A DNA stretch of 64,000 bases from Hymenobacter sp. DG25B (GCF_000801315.1 NZ_CP010054.1:3410001-3474000), one strand, 5' to 3'. Counted from the stretch's first letter, positions 35,788 to 46,061 are shown. Program-made: numbers and translations. Notes: a model not told the origin generated them from the letters alone.

Positions 35788-38784
35788 CTACTCCTGCTGC
35801 GGATAGTACTGCTGCAGGATCTGCATGGCTTTGGTGGCGCGCGCTTCGTCTTTTATAGTGGCGGCGGCACGGTACACGCTTTGCAGCGCTACCAGGCTCA
35901 GCTGCATATCCTGGTCGTGGAGGGCCGGGTTGTGCGTGCTGTAGTAAGCCAGCGCCTGCTGGGCACGGTTGGTCAGCACATCCATAATCTGATTAGCCCG
36001 GGTGGTTTCGCCGGCTTTCACCAGGGTTTCTACCAGCTGCGGGGTATAGTAGTCGTAGGGAATTGACTTATCCGGCATCACTGCCAGCGCTTTATCCGCT
36101 ACTTCCTTGGCTTTGGCCAGGTTGCCGGCCTTCAGGTATTCGTTAGCCAGGCGCCCGAACTTATCCCGGTAGTTGGCCGGGAAGCGCAGGTTGTTCTCGT
36201 CGTAGAATACGCTGGGATCGTCGAGGTTGCGGTAGGCAAATTTATGCATCATGATGTCGTACATCTGATCCTTCACCACGTAGCCATCGTCGCCGCTGCG
36301 GGGGTTGTAGTTGGGGTCGCGGGCGGGCAGCACGCGGTAGGCCATACCTTCCAGCTGGAAGTAAGGCTGCAGGCCCATGTAATCCTGGCTATTTACGGTG
36401 CTGGAGAAGTAAATGGGCCGCTCCCAGTTGTTGGTAGCCAGCATATCCAGAATGGCCAGGTTTTTCTTCTCAATGGCACCTTTGCCCATATCCCACTCCA
36501 TGCGCGATACTACCTGGTTGCGGCGCTCGGGCGCAATAATGCCGGTTTTGAGCACGGCGGCGGTATCAACGGGGAGGTAGAATTTGGTGGTGGGGAAGGA
36601 TAGCAGGCTGGGGCCGCCTTCGCCGTAGCTTACCTGCAGCAGCGGGCTGTTCTGCTTCACCAGCGACACAAACTCCTTCAGGTTTACTTCCTTCACCGCG
36701 GGATTAGCCACGAAAGGCAGGTAATCATTGGTGCCCTCTACATAGTTGCTGCGCTCCATGGAAATGGGCAACGGCTGCGACTTGTAGGCGCGGCGCTTCA
36801 TCTGGTCGATGTACCAGTCGGTGTTCAGGTAGCTGAGCACGGCCACGCGCACATCGGTGCGTACGCCTTCCACTTCCTGGGCGTACCAGAGCGGGAAGGT
36901 ATCGTTGTCGCCGTTGGTGAACAGCACGGCGTTGGGCGCCAGCGAGTTCAGCAGGTTCTTAGCCGAGTCGGTGGAGTTGTAGCGGTCGGAACGGTCGTGG
37001 TCGTCCCAGCCTTGGGCGGCCATGATGCCGGGCACTACTAAGCATATCAGCGTGGCTACAGCAGCGCGGGCGCCATCGGCTTTCACCAAGTTGCGTAGGG
37101 CATCAGACAAGGCCAGCACGCCCAGGCCAATCCAGATGGAGAAAGCAAAGAACGCCCCGGTGAAGGTGTAGTCCCGCTCGCGCGGCTCTATGGGCGGCTG
37201 GTTGAGGTAGAAGGTAATGGCCAGGCCAGTGAACAGGAACAACAGGCCTACAATGAGGGCATTGCGGCTGTCTTTGCGCACCTGGAAGAATAGGCCCACC
37301 AGGCCCAGAATCAGGGGCAAGGCCAGGAAATTGTTGTAGGCTTTGCTCTCGGCAATACGCTCGGGCAGGCCGTTCTTGCTATCTACGGGCCAGATTACGC
37401 CGGCCTGCTGAATGTCACTTTCGCGGCCTACAAAGTTCCAGAGGAAATAGCGCCAGAACATGTGTCCGAATTGGTAGCGGAACATGAAGGCCAGGTTCTG
37501 GCCCATGGTGGGCTTCTTATCCTCGCGGATATCAACCCACTTTTTGTACTGATAAATATGCTCAGGCTGGGCGCTGTAAATGCGCGGAATCAGCATTTTA
37601 TCCGCGTCATCATACTCATACTCAATGCGGGCCGGGCCCTTCACGTATTTGTCGCCTTTGCGCACGTAGCGGGCGGCGCCTTCTTTAGAGCCAGTAGGGC
37701 GGGCATTAAACTGCGGGCCATAGAGCAGGGGCCGGTCGCCGTACTGCTCGCGCTTCAGGTAGCTCACAAAGGACAGGACATCCTCCGGGTTGTTTTCATT
37801 GATGGTAGGCTGGTAGCTGCTCCGGATGGGTACAATCAGATACGAAGAGTAGCCAATCAGAATAAATATCAGGCTGAGAATAGCCGTGTTCAGGGCCCGG
37901 TTGCCGGTGCGGAAGGAATGCCGGAACACCAGGTAAATAAGCGCCCCAAACAGCAGCAGGAAGATGATGATACCCCAGTTGAAAGGCAGCCCCACGCTGT
38001 TCACGAAGAACACCTCAAAATTACCTGCCAGCGAAGGCAGCCCGGGAATAATACCCACCAGAATAACACCCACAATTACGCTACTGATAACCAGGGTAAG
38101 CACGGCGCCCCAGAACGTGGGCTGCTGGGTTTTGCGGTAGTAGTAAATCAGGCCCAGAGCCGGAATGGTAAGCAGGTTCAGCAAGTGCACCCCAATGGAA
38201 AGGCCAATGGCATAGGCAATCAGAATCAGCCATTTGTCGGCATCGGGACCATCGGCGCGGTTTTCCCACTTCAACATGGCCCACACCACAAAGGCAGTGC
38301 CCAGCGCCGACATGGCGTATACCTCGGCCTCCACGGCGTTAAACCAGAACGAATCAGAAAAGGCAAAGGCCAGCGCGCCTACCAGGCCGCTGCCCAGAAT
38401 CTGCAGCGCCTCCCCGCGGGTGGGCTCTACGGTGCGGTGGCGGTGCGGGTGGCCGGCCTGGTGCAGCACAATGCGCTTGGCCAGCATGGTAATAATCCAA
38501 AACAGGAACAGCACGGTAAACGAGCTGCTCAGCGCCGAAAGCATATTCACCAGAATCGGCACCTTGGTCACATCACCAAAGGAGAGCAGCGACATAATGC
38601 GGCCCAGCAGCAGGAAAGTAGGCGCTCCGGGAGGGTGGGGCACCAGCAGCTTGTAGGAGCAGGCAATAAACTCGCCGCAGTCCCAGAAGCTGGCCGTGGG
38701 CTCCAGCGTGAGCAGATACGTGAGCGTGGCCACGGCAAACACCAGCCAGCCCACCAGATTATTTAAGCTTTTGTAACTACGCAT
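35788..38784 (-). CDS. DUF2723 family membrane protein (TMEM260/GT117-like)
   Basis: 998 residues from ATG 38784 (MRSYKSLNNLVGWLVF); the open frame to 38865 adds no signal. About 10-12 membrane helices occupy residues 15-640, with the family signature TLEPTASFWDCGEFIA near 35 in the first loop, where a membrane glycosyltransferase would keep catalytic acids. Later loops carry PREPRERDYTFTGAFFAFSI-like sequence (EPRERDYTF) and ILFTNGDNDTFPLWYAQE-like motif (FTNGDNDTFPLWY). The C-terminal 170 residues are TPR-like. The eukaryotic relative TMEM260 is an O-mannosyltransferase, so a glycan-transfer role is plausible in the inner membrane. Confidence 0.88.
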   Translation of the reverse strand: MRSYKSLNNLVGWLVFAVATLTYLLTLEPTASFWDCGEFIACSYKLLVPHPPGAPTFLLLGRIMSLLSFGDVTKVPILVNMLSALSSSFTVLFLFWIITMLAKRIVLHQAGHPHRHRTVEPTRGEALQILGSGLVGALAFAFSDSFWFNAVEAEVYAMSALGTAFVVWAMLKWENRADGPDADKWLILIAYAIGLSIGVHLLNLLTIPALGLIYYYRKTQQPTFWGAVLTLVISSVIVGVILVGIIPGLPSLAGNFEVFFVNSVGLPFNWGIIIFLLLFGALIYLVFRHSFRTGNRALNTAILSLIFILIGYSSYLIVPIRSSYQPTINENNPEDVLSFVSYLKREQYGDRPLLYGPQFNARPTGSKEGAARYVRKGDKYVKGPARIEYEYDDADKMLIPRIYSAQPEHIYQYKKWVDIREDKKPTMGQNLAFMFRYQFGHMFWRYFLWNFVGRESDIQQAGVIWPVDSKNGLPERIAESKAYNNFLALPLILGLVGLFFQVRKDSRNALIVGLLFLFTGLAITFYLNQPPIEPRERDYTFTGAFFAFSIWIGLGVLALSDALRNLVKADGARAAVATLICLVVPGIMAAQGWDDHDRSDRYNSTDSAKNLLNSLAPNAVLFTNGDNDTFPLWYAQEVEGVRTDVRVAVLSYLNTDWYIDQMKRRAYKSQPLPISMERSNYVEGTNDYLPFVANPAVKEVNLKEFVSLVKQNSPLLQVSYGEGGPSLLSFPTTKFYLPVDTAAVLKTGIIAPERRNQVVSRMEWDMGKGAIEKKNLAILDMLATNNWERPIYFSSTVNSQDYMGLQPYFQLEGMAYRVLPARDPNYNPRSGDDGYVVKDQMYDIMMHKFAYRNLDDPSVFYDENNLRFPANYRDKFGRLANEYLKAGNLAKAKEVADKALAVMPDKSIPYDYYTPQLVETLVKAGETTRANQIMDVLTNRAQQALAYYSTHNPALHDQDMQLSLVALQSVYRAAATIKDEARATKAMQILQQYYPQQE

Positions 38785-38875
38785 AGAAACGAAATCAGAG
38801 AAGGGCCAAAAGTAGAGAATAAATCCGGCCGCACCGCACCTTCCAGTACCGGCCCATAAGGCCACAGATGCAAAA

Positions 38876-38902
38876 AAAGCAGCCGGGGTTGCCGGCTGCT
38901 TT
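38876..38902 (-). terminator. terminator of the cupredoxin gene
   Basis: 11-base arms (38876-38886, 38892-38902) and an A7 run on the plus strand that reads as U7 for the minus-strand transcript ending at 38931. Confidence 0.78.
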
Positions 38903-38930
38903 GGAAAGAATTTGCGAGAAGAAAAACGGG

Positions 38931-39545
38931 TTAGTTCTGCAGAATCAGGCGCTTGGTGCCCACTACCTTATCGTTCAGGACCAGATTGCAGATGTACATC
39001 CCGGCCGGCAGATCAGAAAGATTCAGGGGCAGGCCGGCATCCGTTAGCTCCGGCTTCAGGGTAATGGCGCGCACCTCGCGGCCAATAATGTTGGAAATCC
39101 GCAGCTTGTAGTCGGCTCCTGGCTTCTGGTTAACCGTGAGCATTACCATGCCCCGGGAAGGGTTGGGATACAGGGTGAGAACCGGCGCGGTCAGCTTAGC
39201 ACCTATTACCGGGGTAGCCGCATTTACGGTGATGGTGCCAAACATACCATTTCCGGGGCTGCCGTGCAGGGTGCAGTGGTAGCCATACACACCAGCGGTG
39301 GCCAGCGTGCGGGAAGCGGTGGGAGTAGCCGAGGCCATGGTGAAGGCCGCAAAAGCACTGTTATCCGACACCACCGGGTGGGTGCCCGATTCCCACTCAA
39401 ATTTCACCTCGTCGCCGGGGTTAATGGTGAGAAACTGCGGATCAAACGCAAAGTTCCTGACCTTCACCGTATGGCTGGCGGCCACTGCTGCCAGCTGCGC
39501 CAGTAACAAGGTTGCGGCAATACAAAACTTAGTAAAGGTTTTCAT
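38931..39545 (-). CDS. secreted cupredoxin-like protein with T9SS sorting domain
   Basis: 204 residues. A signal peptide (ATLLLAQLAAVAAS) precedes a plastocyanin/azurin-type domain (25-110): the type 1 copper ligands are His in GTHPVVSD, then Cys, His and Met in YHCTLHGSPGNGMFG. After residue 125 comes a type A C-terminal sorting domain (LYPNPSRGMVMLTVN, LPAGMYICNLVLNDKVVG), so it is exported through the type IX system and likely bound to the cell surface. It may carry electrons or copper outside the cell; the partner is unknown. Confidence 0.9.
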   Translation of the reverse strand: MKTFTKFCIAATLLLAQLAAVAASHTVKVRNFAFDPQFLTINPGDEVKFEWESGTHPVVSDNSAFAAFTMASATPTASRTLATAGVYGYHCTLHGSPGNGMFGTITVNAATPVIGAKLTAPVLTLYPNPSRGMVMLTVNQKPGADYKLRISNIIGREVRAITLKPELTDAGLPLNLSDLPAGMYICNLVLNDKVVGTKRLILQN

Positions 39546-39787
39546 GGCTTAGGGGACAAAGGATGAAAGGACAAATACACCGGCTCTGCTCCTTGTCCTG
39601 GGGCGAGCCGTCTATAGTCTATGACAAGCACCGTGCCTGACTTTGCCGGCCGGTTTCTAACTACCAGATACCATTCTTCTGGCAACCGTTGCACCAGGGT
39701 CACAGCTTATATTCTCCGCTGCAGCCTTCTATTAGAACAATCGAATATTAAAGCAAAAGGGTTGCCTTCCTCCGAAAAAATAAGCGG

Positions 39788-40552
39788 CTACTGGCAGAAC
39801 TTTATTTCCTGCATCCCAAAGCTTTGCAGCTGTCCGTTTATTTCCACCACCAGCCGGCCGGTTTCCTCCACGCTCACTATCTGCCCGGTGAGCCGCCGGC
39901 CCTCTACTTCAAAATGATGCCATTCCTGAAAGCGGTACAGCACCTGTAAATAGGCGTGGCGCAGGGCCTCGGTCTGGCCGGAGCGCAGCTGCAGATACCG
40001 GCGCTCCAGGCATTCCAACAGGCGCTCGGCCAGGGCGGGCAAGGCGTAGTGCCGGCCCGTAAGGCGGGCCAGGGAGGTAGCCGTGGGCACCCCAAATTCC
40101 AATTGATTAATATTTATTCCAATCCCTACAATACTGGATTGAATTCCTACGCTGCTAAGTGTGTTCTCAATGAGAATACCGCCCAGCTTCTGGTCGTGGT
40201 AATACACATCGTTGGGCCACTTCAGGCGCAGGGCCGGATCTGGTCCCAGCACCGTGGAAACCCAGTCCAGTACGGCCAAGGCAACGGCCATACTCAGCTG
40301 AAACTGACGCGAGGCGGCCAGAAACGTAGGTCGCCACACCACCGACAAGGTTAAGTTCTCGCCGGGGGCAGCTTCCCAGCTATTGCCTCGCTGCCCGCGG
40401 CCGGCGGTCTGTTTGTCTGTTATGACGGTACAGCCCTCCGTGGCGCGGCTTTTGAGAAGTAATTGTTGCGCCTCCGTGTTCGTGGAGGCACATTCGGCCA
40501 GCCAAATCACTTGCTGGCCCGTGAAGAGGGTTTTGGGGGATAGTGCCTCCAC
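39788..40552 (-). CDS. birA: biotin--[acetyl-CoA-carboxylase] ligase
   Basis: 254 residues from GTG 40552; the frame is open to a GTG at 40594, right next to the rsfS ATG, and TTG 40579 is another choice, so the start is uncertain. Marks are ECASTNTEAQQLL near 25, the biotinyl-AMP loop KQTAGRGQRGNSWEAAPGEN in part (AGRGQRGNSW), LKWPNDVYY and GGILIEN. It lacks the DNA-binding HTH of E. coli BirA and so is a ligase only. It attaches biotin to carboxylases in the cytoplasm. Divergent from rsfS. Confidence 0.92.
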   Translation of the reverse strand: MEALSPKTLFTGQQVIWLAECASTNTEAQQLLLKSRATEGCTVITDKQTAGRGQRGNSWEAAPGENLTLSVVWRPTFLAASRQFQLSMAVALAVLDWVSTVLGPDPALRLKWPNDVYYHDQKLGGILIENTLSSVGIQSSIVGIGININQLEFGVPTATSLARLTGRHYALPALAERLLECLERRYLQLRSGQTEALRHAYLQVLYRFQEWHHFEVEGRRLTGQIVSVEETGRLVVEINGQLQSFGMQEIKFCQ

Positions 40553-40594
40553 CTGATTTTCGCTACTTTGTACGTTCAAACCTAATAATACCAC

Positions 40595-40981
40595 ATGAAA
40601 AGTACCCTGATTCGGCAGGATTCGGACAGATTGGCAGAAGTAGTAGTACGCGGCATGCAGGAAAAGAAAGCTGCCGATATCGTGGTACTCGACCTGAAAG
40701 ACCTTAAAAATGCGGTGGCCGATTACTTCGTGATTTGCTCCGCCTCCTCCGATACGCAGCTGGATGCCATTGCCCGCTCAGTAGAAGAAGAAGTTGAAAA
40801 GCTCACCGGCCAGAGCCCCTGGCAAACGGAAGGTCGCATGCAGCGCGAATGGGTGCTGCTGGACTATGTGGACGTGGTAGTGCACATTTTCCTGCGCGAC
40901 CGGCGCCAGTTCTACGCGCTGGAAGAGCTGTGGGGCGATGCCAATATTAAATATGTGGAGGAAGCTACCTCCGCCGTTTAA
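40595..40981 (+). CDS. rsfS: ribosome silencing factor
   Basis: 128 residues; RsfS/YbeB/Iojap family. The block KAADIVVLDLKDLKNAVADY then FVICSASSDTQLDAIA and GRMQREWVLLDYVDVVVHIF are diagnostic. It binds ribosomal protein uL14 and keeps the subunits apart when growth slows. A TACTTTG box at 40563 could be its -7 element, which would give a short leader. ftsH begins 88 bases downstream in the same direction, an order common in Bacteroidota. Confidence 0.95.
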   Translation: MKSTLIRQDSDRLAEVVVRGMQEKKAADIVVLDLKDLKNAVADYFVICSASSDTQLDAIARSVEEEVEKLTGQSPWQTEGRMQREWVLLDYVDVVVHIFLRDRRQFYALEELWGDANIKYVEEATSAV

Positions 40982-41069
40982 AGTAAAAAGCCGTTGGCTG
41001 CGTCTCTGCAACAAACCCGCTCATGGTGGGTTTAGCCTTTGATTTTTGTTTTAGCCTTTTTGCTTATCC

Positions 41070-43187
41070 ATGTCTGATAAGACTCCTTTAAAAAAGAAAA
41101 AACCTTTGCTGCCCACCCCGCCCCCGCGGCCGGGTATGCAGCTATGGGTACTGGCCGGTTTGGTGGTGTTCATCTTTGGGCTGCTGTATTTCAACCGAAG
41201 CAATTCGGCTATTGAGACCACGCAGCAGAAGTTTGAGCAAATGCTGCTGGCCGGTGATGTAAGCCGCCTCACTCTGGTTAATGACCGGGCCGTGGAGGTA
41301 ACCCTCAAACCAACCGCTGTTCGTAAGCCGGAATATCAGGCGGAACTGCAGCGTCGCGGCATGCTGGCCATTGATGCCGGCCCGCAGTATACCTTCCGGG
41401 TTATTGATGGCAAGTCTTTCAAGGAAGACTACGACAAGCTGCGCGCTACCATTCCCCGGGAGCAGCAGGTAGGCCTGGAGGTAGATACCCGCCAGGGCTA
41501 CGGTGAGTTTATCACCAGCTGGGGCTTCATGATTATTCTGATTGTGGCATTCTGGTTCCTGATGCGCCGTATGGGCGGCGGAGCCGGACCAGGCGGTCAG
41601 ATCTTCAACATTGGCAAAAGCCGCGCTGCCCTCTTCGAAGGTGGTGATAAGGTGAAGGTGACGTTTAAGGACGTGGCCGGCCTGGAAGAAGCTAAAGAGG
41701 AGGTAGAAGAAATTGTGGAGTTCCTCCGCAACCCTTCTAAGTTCACGGTGCTCGGTGGTAAAATTCCGAAGGGCGCTTTGCTGGTAGGCCCTCCCGGCAC
41801 CGGTAAAACCCTTATGGCCAAAGCCGTAGCCGGCGAAGCTGATGTTCCCTTCTTCTCCCTGTCAGGTTCCGACTTTGTGGAGATGTTTGTGGGCGTGGGC
41901 GCGGCCCGGGTACGGGACTTGTTTAAGCAGGCTAAAGCCAAAGCGCCGTGTATCATCTTCATTGATGAGATTGACGCTATTGGCCGCAGCCGCAGCCGCG
42001 GCAACATGCCTGGTGGCAACGACGAACGGGAAAACACGCTAAACTCGCTGCTGGTGGAAATGGATGGTTTCGGTACCGACTCCGGGGTTATTATCCTGGC
42101 CGCTACCAACCGCCCCGATACCCTGGACTCCGCTTTGCTACGTCCCGGTCGCTTCGACCGGCAGATCAGCATTGACAAGCCAGACATCAACGGCCGCACG
42201 CAGATTTTCACGGTGCACCTCAAGCCCTTGACGCTGGGCCCTGATGTGGATGCCCGCAAACTGGCGGCGCAAACCCCTGGGTTTGCCGGTGCTGAAATTG
42301 CCAACGTCTGCAACGAAGCCGCCCTCATTGCCGCCCGCCGCGACAAGAAGATGGTGACTATGCAGGATTTCACCGATGCCGTGGACCGCGTAATCGGGGG
42401 CCTCGAGAAGAAAAACAAAATCATCAGCCCCGGTGAGAAGCGTATTGTGGCTTACCACGAAGCCGGCCACGCCATTGCCGGCTGGTTCCTGGAGCACGCT
42501 GACCCGTTGGTGAAGGTGAGCATTGTACCCCGCGGCGTGGCCGCGCTGGGCTACGCGCAGTACCTCCCCCGCGAGCAGTTCCTATATAACACCGAGCAGC
42601 TGACCGACGAAATGTGCATGGCCTTAGGTGGCCGCGCCGCCGAAGAGTTAGTGTTCGGCAAAATATCGACGGGCGCCCTCTCCGACCTGGAGCGGATTAC
42701 CAAGATGGCCTACAGCATTGTAACCATGTATGGTATGAACGCCAAGCTGGGTAATGTCTCGTTCTATGATTCCAAGGGGCAAAATGAGTACGGCTTCTCT
42801 AAGCCTTATTCCGAAGCTACCTCCCAGATGATTGATGAGGAAGTGCGCACCATCATTGAGAATGCCTACATCCGCACCAAGGATTTGCTGACGGAGCGCC
42901 GCCACGAGCTGGAAATTATAGCCAAGGAGCTGCTGGAAAAGGAAGTACTGCTGCAGGACGATCTTGAAAGGCTGGTAGGCAAGCGCCCTTACGACACCCA
43001 GACCAGCTACCAGGCCCACATGGCCGGCACCGACCGCTCCGAGACGCTGAGCGAGGTGAAAGAAGAGCACCCGGTGGCCTTGGGCAACGATTTGCCCGAA
43101 ATCAACCTGCCAGGTGTAGATGATAATACCACCGGCTCTAATGGGTCGGCGGAGGTACCCAGCGGCACTACCGTTACGCCGGTTTAG
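41070..43187 (+). CDS. ftsH: ATP-dependent zinc metalloprotease FtsH
   Basis: 705 residues. Two membrane helices (about 24-45 and 150-170) flank the small periplasmic part. The AAA+ domain has Walker [19 protein letters not shown] near 235, Walker [15 protein letters not shown] and the SRH with RPGRFDRQI. The M41 protease has the zinc site [11 protein letters not shown] near 465. It degrades membrane and short-lived cytoplasmic proteins. The C-terminal 45 residues are a disordered acidic tail as usual for the group. It follows rsfS and ends at a strong terminator. Confidence 0.97.
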   Translation: MSDKTPLKKKKPLLPTPPPRPGMQLWVLAGLVVFIFGLLYFNRSNSAIETTQQKFEQMLLAGDVSRLTLVNDRAVEVTLKPTAVRKPEYQAELQRRGMLAIDAGPQYTFRVIDGKSFKEDYDKLRATIPREQQVGLEVDTRQGYGEFITSWGFMIILIVAFWFLMRRMGGGAGPGGQIFNIGKSRAALFEGGDKVKVTFKDVAGLEEAKEEVEEIVEFLRNPSKFTVLGGKIPKGALLVGPPGTGKTLMAKAVAGEADVPFFSLSGSDFVEMFVGVGAARVRDLFKQAKAKAPCIIFIDEIDAIGRSRSRGNMPGGNDERENTLNSLLVEMDGFGTDSGVIILAATNRPDTLDSALLRPGRFDRQISIDKPDINGRTQIFTVHLKPLTLGPDVDARKLAAQTPGFAGAEIANVCNEAALIAARRDKKMVTMQDFTDAVDRVIGGLEKKNKIISPGEKRIVAYHEAGHAIAGWFLEHADPLVKVSIVPRGVAALGYAQYLPREQFLYNTEQLTDEMCMALGGRAAEELVFGKISTGALSDLERITKMAYSIVTMYGMNAKLGNVSFYDSKGQNEYGFSKPYSEATSQMIDEEVRTIIENAYIRTKDLLTERRHELEIIAKELLEKEVLLQDDLERLVGKRPYDTQTSYQAHMAGTDRSETLSEVKEEHPVALGNDLPEINLPGVDDNTTGSNGSAEVPSGTTVTPV

Positions 43188-43205
43188 CCTTCAGCTTTAT
43201 AGCAG

Positions 43206-43233
43206 AAAAGCCAGCCCTGATGGGCTGGCTTTT
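43206..43233 (+). terminator. terminator of ftsH
   Basis: Perfect 12-base arms (43206-43217, 43222-43233), loop TGAT, then further T residues. Confidence 0.9.
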
Positions 43234-43280
43234 TTTATGTCCGGGTATTGAAGACGGACGGAACAGAAAGCAATTCTGGC

Positions 43281-43715
43281 TTACTGCACCGTGTATTCTT
43301 TAACGACTACTGCCGGCGAAGAAGCATCCAGCGTTAGGGTTTTGTCGACGCCCCAGGCAACGGAAACCGACTGCCCGCTGGTAAGCGGCTCATCTGTGGT
43401 AACGAAAACCCAGAGCTTCTCCCCTTTGGCGCGGTTAGGCAACGTAAAGGTCTTGGCTTCTTTGCCGCCTTTGGTATCCAACCAGTTAATGGAGCCGGAC
43501 AGCAAGGTTCCCTTTGCGGTCTGGGCTTCGGATTCCGTCGCCGCTACACCGAACATCCCCTGCGTTTCTGAGCCGCTGAGGCCCTTCATGGTAAGGCTGT
43601 AATTGATTTCAACCGGGCTGAATGCTCCGTTGGGCGTAGGAGTCGACTCCTCATCACAGCTGGGTAAAGCCACACCTAGCAACGCCAGCATAGCAAGTGG
43701 AAATAGACGTTTCAT
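43281..43715 (-). CDS. small lipoprotein of unknown function
   Basis: 144 residues from ATG 43715 (MKRLFPLAMLALLGVALPSC); the frame is open to 43751 but the lipobox ALPSC fixes the start. The mature part is a predicted beta-sandwich: EINYSLTMKGLSGSE, GTLLSGSINWLDTKGG, KLWVFVTTDEPLTSGQSVSV and a final strand pair. I know no family for it. It is convergent with ftsH and stands in the envelope, probably on the periplasmic face of the outer membrane. Confidence 0.72.
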   Translation of the reverse strand: MKRLFPLAMLALLGVALPSCDEESTPTPNGAFSPVEINYSLTMKGLSGSETQGMFGVAATESEAQTAKGTLLSGSINWLDTKGGKEAKTFTLPNRAKGEKLWVFVTTDEPLTSGQSVSVAWGVDKTLTLDASSPAVVVKEYTVQ

Positions 43716-43854
43716 AAGATTCTGAAATAAAATTTTGCTGTAAGATACCAACTATCTGAAATACTATCCGGCCCTACAGCCGGGGCTATACCCATTTGCA
43801 ACCGGGTAAAAGCCGCTCATGGGTTGAGTGCCGCGACTATACGCAGTACCCCGC

Positions 43855-44964
43855 CTACTCCAGGCCCTTGATGCTGATGTATTGCTTCTCGTTGCGGCGC
43901 CCCACCCGCACAATGCTCCGCTCAAAGTCCTTGGGGCTGTTTAGCGTTTCGTAAAACCCATCCAGAAACCTGATAGCAAACTCTTTTTCGTCCTGGCTGA
44001 GGTATTCACAGGAGAGGTATACGTTATTGAAGGCGGCCCGCCGGGCGTTGAAAAGAGTGCGCATTTCCGCGTAAATATCTTCCGGAAAGCTGCCGCCCCG
44101 GAAGAGGCGCTGCCGCACCGAGCTAATGCCCAACTGCTCGGGTGGTTCGGCATAGGGCGCCATCACCAGGCCAGTATAATCGAAGTCGTAGGGTACGGGA
44201 ATGGGCGGGGTACGCCGGTCCAGCATCAGCAGGCGGATATTGTGCCGGTAGGGCACCGACCAGTCCGTGTTGCCGACCATAAACTGGAAGAATGCCAGCT
44301 GAGCCATGGCCTGCTGGTCGGTGTTTTCCATGCCAATCGCCAGGCGGTTTGGCACCACGGCAGCCTGGTTGCGCTGCGCCATGGCCTTGGCATCCTCCAG
44401 CAAAAATGCCTGGTGCACGGAGCCTTTGCGCTGGCCGTTAGCATCCTGATAAGTCACCCGGCAAAGCCGCGCCCGAAAGCTCATGTCCGTCAGTACATTG
44501 TAGAGCTTGTACACCAGGTATTCCCGCAATACATACTTATCCTGCAGGCAATGGGTAGTCAGTTTCAGCTCCTCTACTTGCCCGAAGATGCTGTTTTGCG
44601 GCGCGCCCTTGGGAAACCGAATCAGCAGGGGTGGAAACGTACAAACTGTGGGGTCTTTCCGCCGGTGCCCGCGCACTCTCATCAGCACGGGCACAGACTG
44701 GGATACCCCCGCTTCATCCTGATAAAGAATGGAGGCCGCATGCCAGCCGGGTTTATCGCCCCGGTCCTTTAAGACCCGATCCAGCGGCAATACCAGCGTA
44801 AACGGCTGCTCATTTTCCTTGGTAAAGAAGGTGTTTTCGCCGGGTTTGGCCGGGCTTTGCACCCCACTGGCGTGCTCCTTCTCCGGGCTAATCTGAACTA
44901 CCCCGGGAGAATACCCCAGTAGTAAGCCGAGGCTGGCGAGTAAGTATAGAACCCGTACCATCAC
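43855..44964 (-). CDS. secreted protein, distantly kinase-fold (CotH/HipA)-like
   Basis: 369 residues. A signal-like hydrophobic N-terminus (VRVLYLLASLGLLLGY) is followed by a region resembling CotH-type atypical kinases: VPVLMRVRGHRRKDP with a basic strand, VEELKLTTHCLQ then DKYVLREYLVYKLYNVLTDM, MSFRARLCRVTYQDANGQ and a late QFMVGNTDWS...VPYDFDY that looks like the catalytic Asn and DFD metal site. These are pattern resemblances only. It lies 98 bases downstream of the phosphodiesterase-like gene on the same strand, probably one unit. Alternatively it is an unrelated envelope protein. Confidence 0.6.
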   Translation of the reverse strand: MMVRVLYLLASLGLLLGYSPGVVQISPEKEHASGVQSPAKPGENTFFTKENEQPFTLVLPLDRVLKDRGDKPGWHAASILYQDEAGVSQSVPVLMRVRGHRRKDPTVCTFPPLLIRFPKGAPQNSIFGQVEELKLTTHCLQDKYVLREYLVYKLYNVLTDMSFRARLCRVTYQDANGQRKGSVHQAFLLEDAKAMAQRNQAAVVPNRLAIGMENTDQQAMAQLAFFQFMVGNTDWSVPYRHNIRLLMLDRRTPPIPVPYDFDYTGLVMAPYAEPPEQLGISSVRQRLFRGGSFPEDIYAEMRTLFNARRAAFNNVYLSCEYLSQDEKEFAIRFLDGFYETLNSPKDFERSIVRVGRRNEKQYISIKGLE

Positions 44965-45062
44965 AGCTGGAGGTGGGTTTTTCCGGCGCTTCAGCCGGTT
45001 TACGCTGAGGGCAACGTGCCGCAGGGCGGCAAAAATCTGCTCCGCCTTCTCAGGGCGCGAGG

Positions 45063-46061
45063 CTAAAGCGCTTGGCGCTTGAACATGCTCTGCATGACTT
45101 TGCCCTCGCCTTGCGCCATGGGAAAGCCCAACAAATAAGCCACGGTAGCGGGGATGTCTACCAAGGTATGCTGCTCCGTTACAGTCTGGCCCACCCGGAA
45201 ATCGGGGCCAAGACCCAGCAGACTAATGTGGCGGCAGCCTTCGCAGTTGTCGCCATGGTCTACAAAACCCGTGCTGATGCCGTTGAGGTGGCGGCCATGG
45301 TCACTGGTAATGAGCAGGGTGGTGTTGTTTCGGTAGGCCTTGGTTTTGCGCAGGAAATCATAGAGTTGCATTACGTACAAATCGTCTCGTGAAATCCCGC
45401 GCAGGTAATAGGCCCAGTTGCCGGCGTGGGCGTAGCCATCGGGCTCCATAAAATTGATGAGCACCAGATTGGGCTTGTACTCCGTCAGAATGTGCTTTAC
45501 GGCTACCAGGGTCAGGGAATCGGAGCGGTAGCCGCTGCCGGGGCCGCTCACGCCGCAATCCATAGAAGGCATAAACTGGTCTTTCCACTCCGGGTTCAGG
45601 GTATTGCCCAGAATATGCAGCTTGTCTTTGCTGGTGATAAGCCAGGCCGCCGTAGCAGGTTTGCCGGTGGCTTTGCGCCAGTATTGAAAGATAGAGGGCT
45701 GCTGCGGCAACTCCTCCCCATAGTTATCAATGGGCTGGTTAATGCCCGTGGTGATGGCCACGTGCCCGGAGTTGGTGTAGGTAAAGGCGTTATTATAAAA
45801 GTTAGGCAGGAATACGCCCCTGGGCTTCAGGCGCGTAGCCATATTCGGAATCATGCTGGTGCTGTCCCAGGTTTCTGAGTACCGGGGGCCATCAATGACT
45901 ACAATAATAACGTTGCGGGTTTTGAGCTTCTTTTTGGCCGCCCCCGGGGGCACCGGCGCAAAAGAAAACAGCAGCAAAAGCACAAAGCCCAGGGCATAGT
46001 TCAGCCAACCGGTGCCAGAAGAAAGGCGGCCCCGCCGCCCGAAGGTTGCTGGAAAGGGCAT
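45063..46061 (-). CDS. alkaline-phosphatase-superfamily phosphodiesterase/sulfatase-like enzyme
   Basis: 332 residues. A membrane/signal segment (GFVLLLLFSFAPVPPG) puts it in the periplasm. The superfamily metal sites are recognisable: VIIVVIDGPRYSETW (first Asp), the nucleophile Thr/Ser in YTNSGHVAITTG, FMEPDGYAHAGN, LITSDHGRHLNG and the last His in FVDHGDNCEGC. It resembles nucleotide pyrophosphatase/phosphodiesterases and sulfatases without the formylglycine CxPxR motif, so a phosphoester substrate is more likely. It leads the unit with the kinase-fold-like gene downstream. Confidence 0.83.
   Translation of the reverse strand: MPFPATFGRRGRLSSGTGWLNYALGFVLLLLFSFAPVPPGAAKKKLKTRNVIIVVIDGPRYSETWDSTSMIPNMATRLKPRGVFLPNFYNNAFTYTNSGHVAITTGINQPIDNYGEELPQQPSIFQYWRKATGKPATAAWLITSKDKLHILGNTLNPEWKDQFMPSMDCGVSGPGSGYRSDSLTLVAVKHILTEYKPNLVLINFMEPDGYAHAGNWAYYLRGISRDDLYVMQLYDFLRKTKAYRNNTTLLITSDHGRHLNGISTGFVDHGDNCEGCRHISLLGLGPDFRVGQTVTEQHTLVDIPATVAYLLGFPMAQGEGKVMQSMFKRQAL

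Noticed and set aside
37462..38766. 434-residue plus-strand ORF
   Set aside because: Antisense shadow of the DUF2723 gene; the sequence is Gln/His/Gly-rich without domains.
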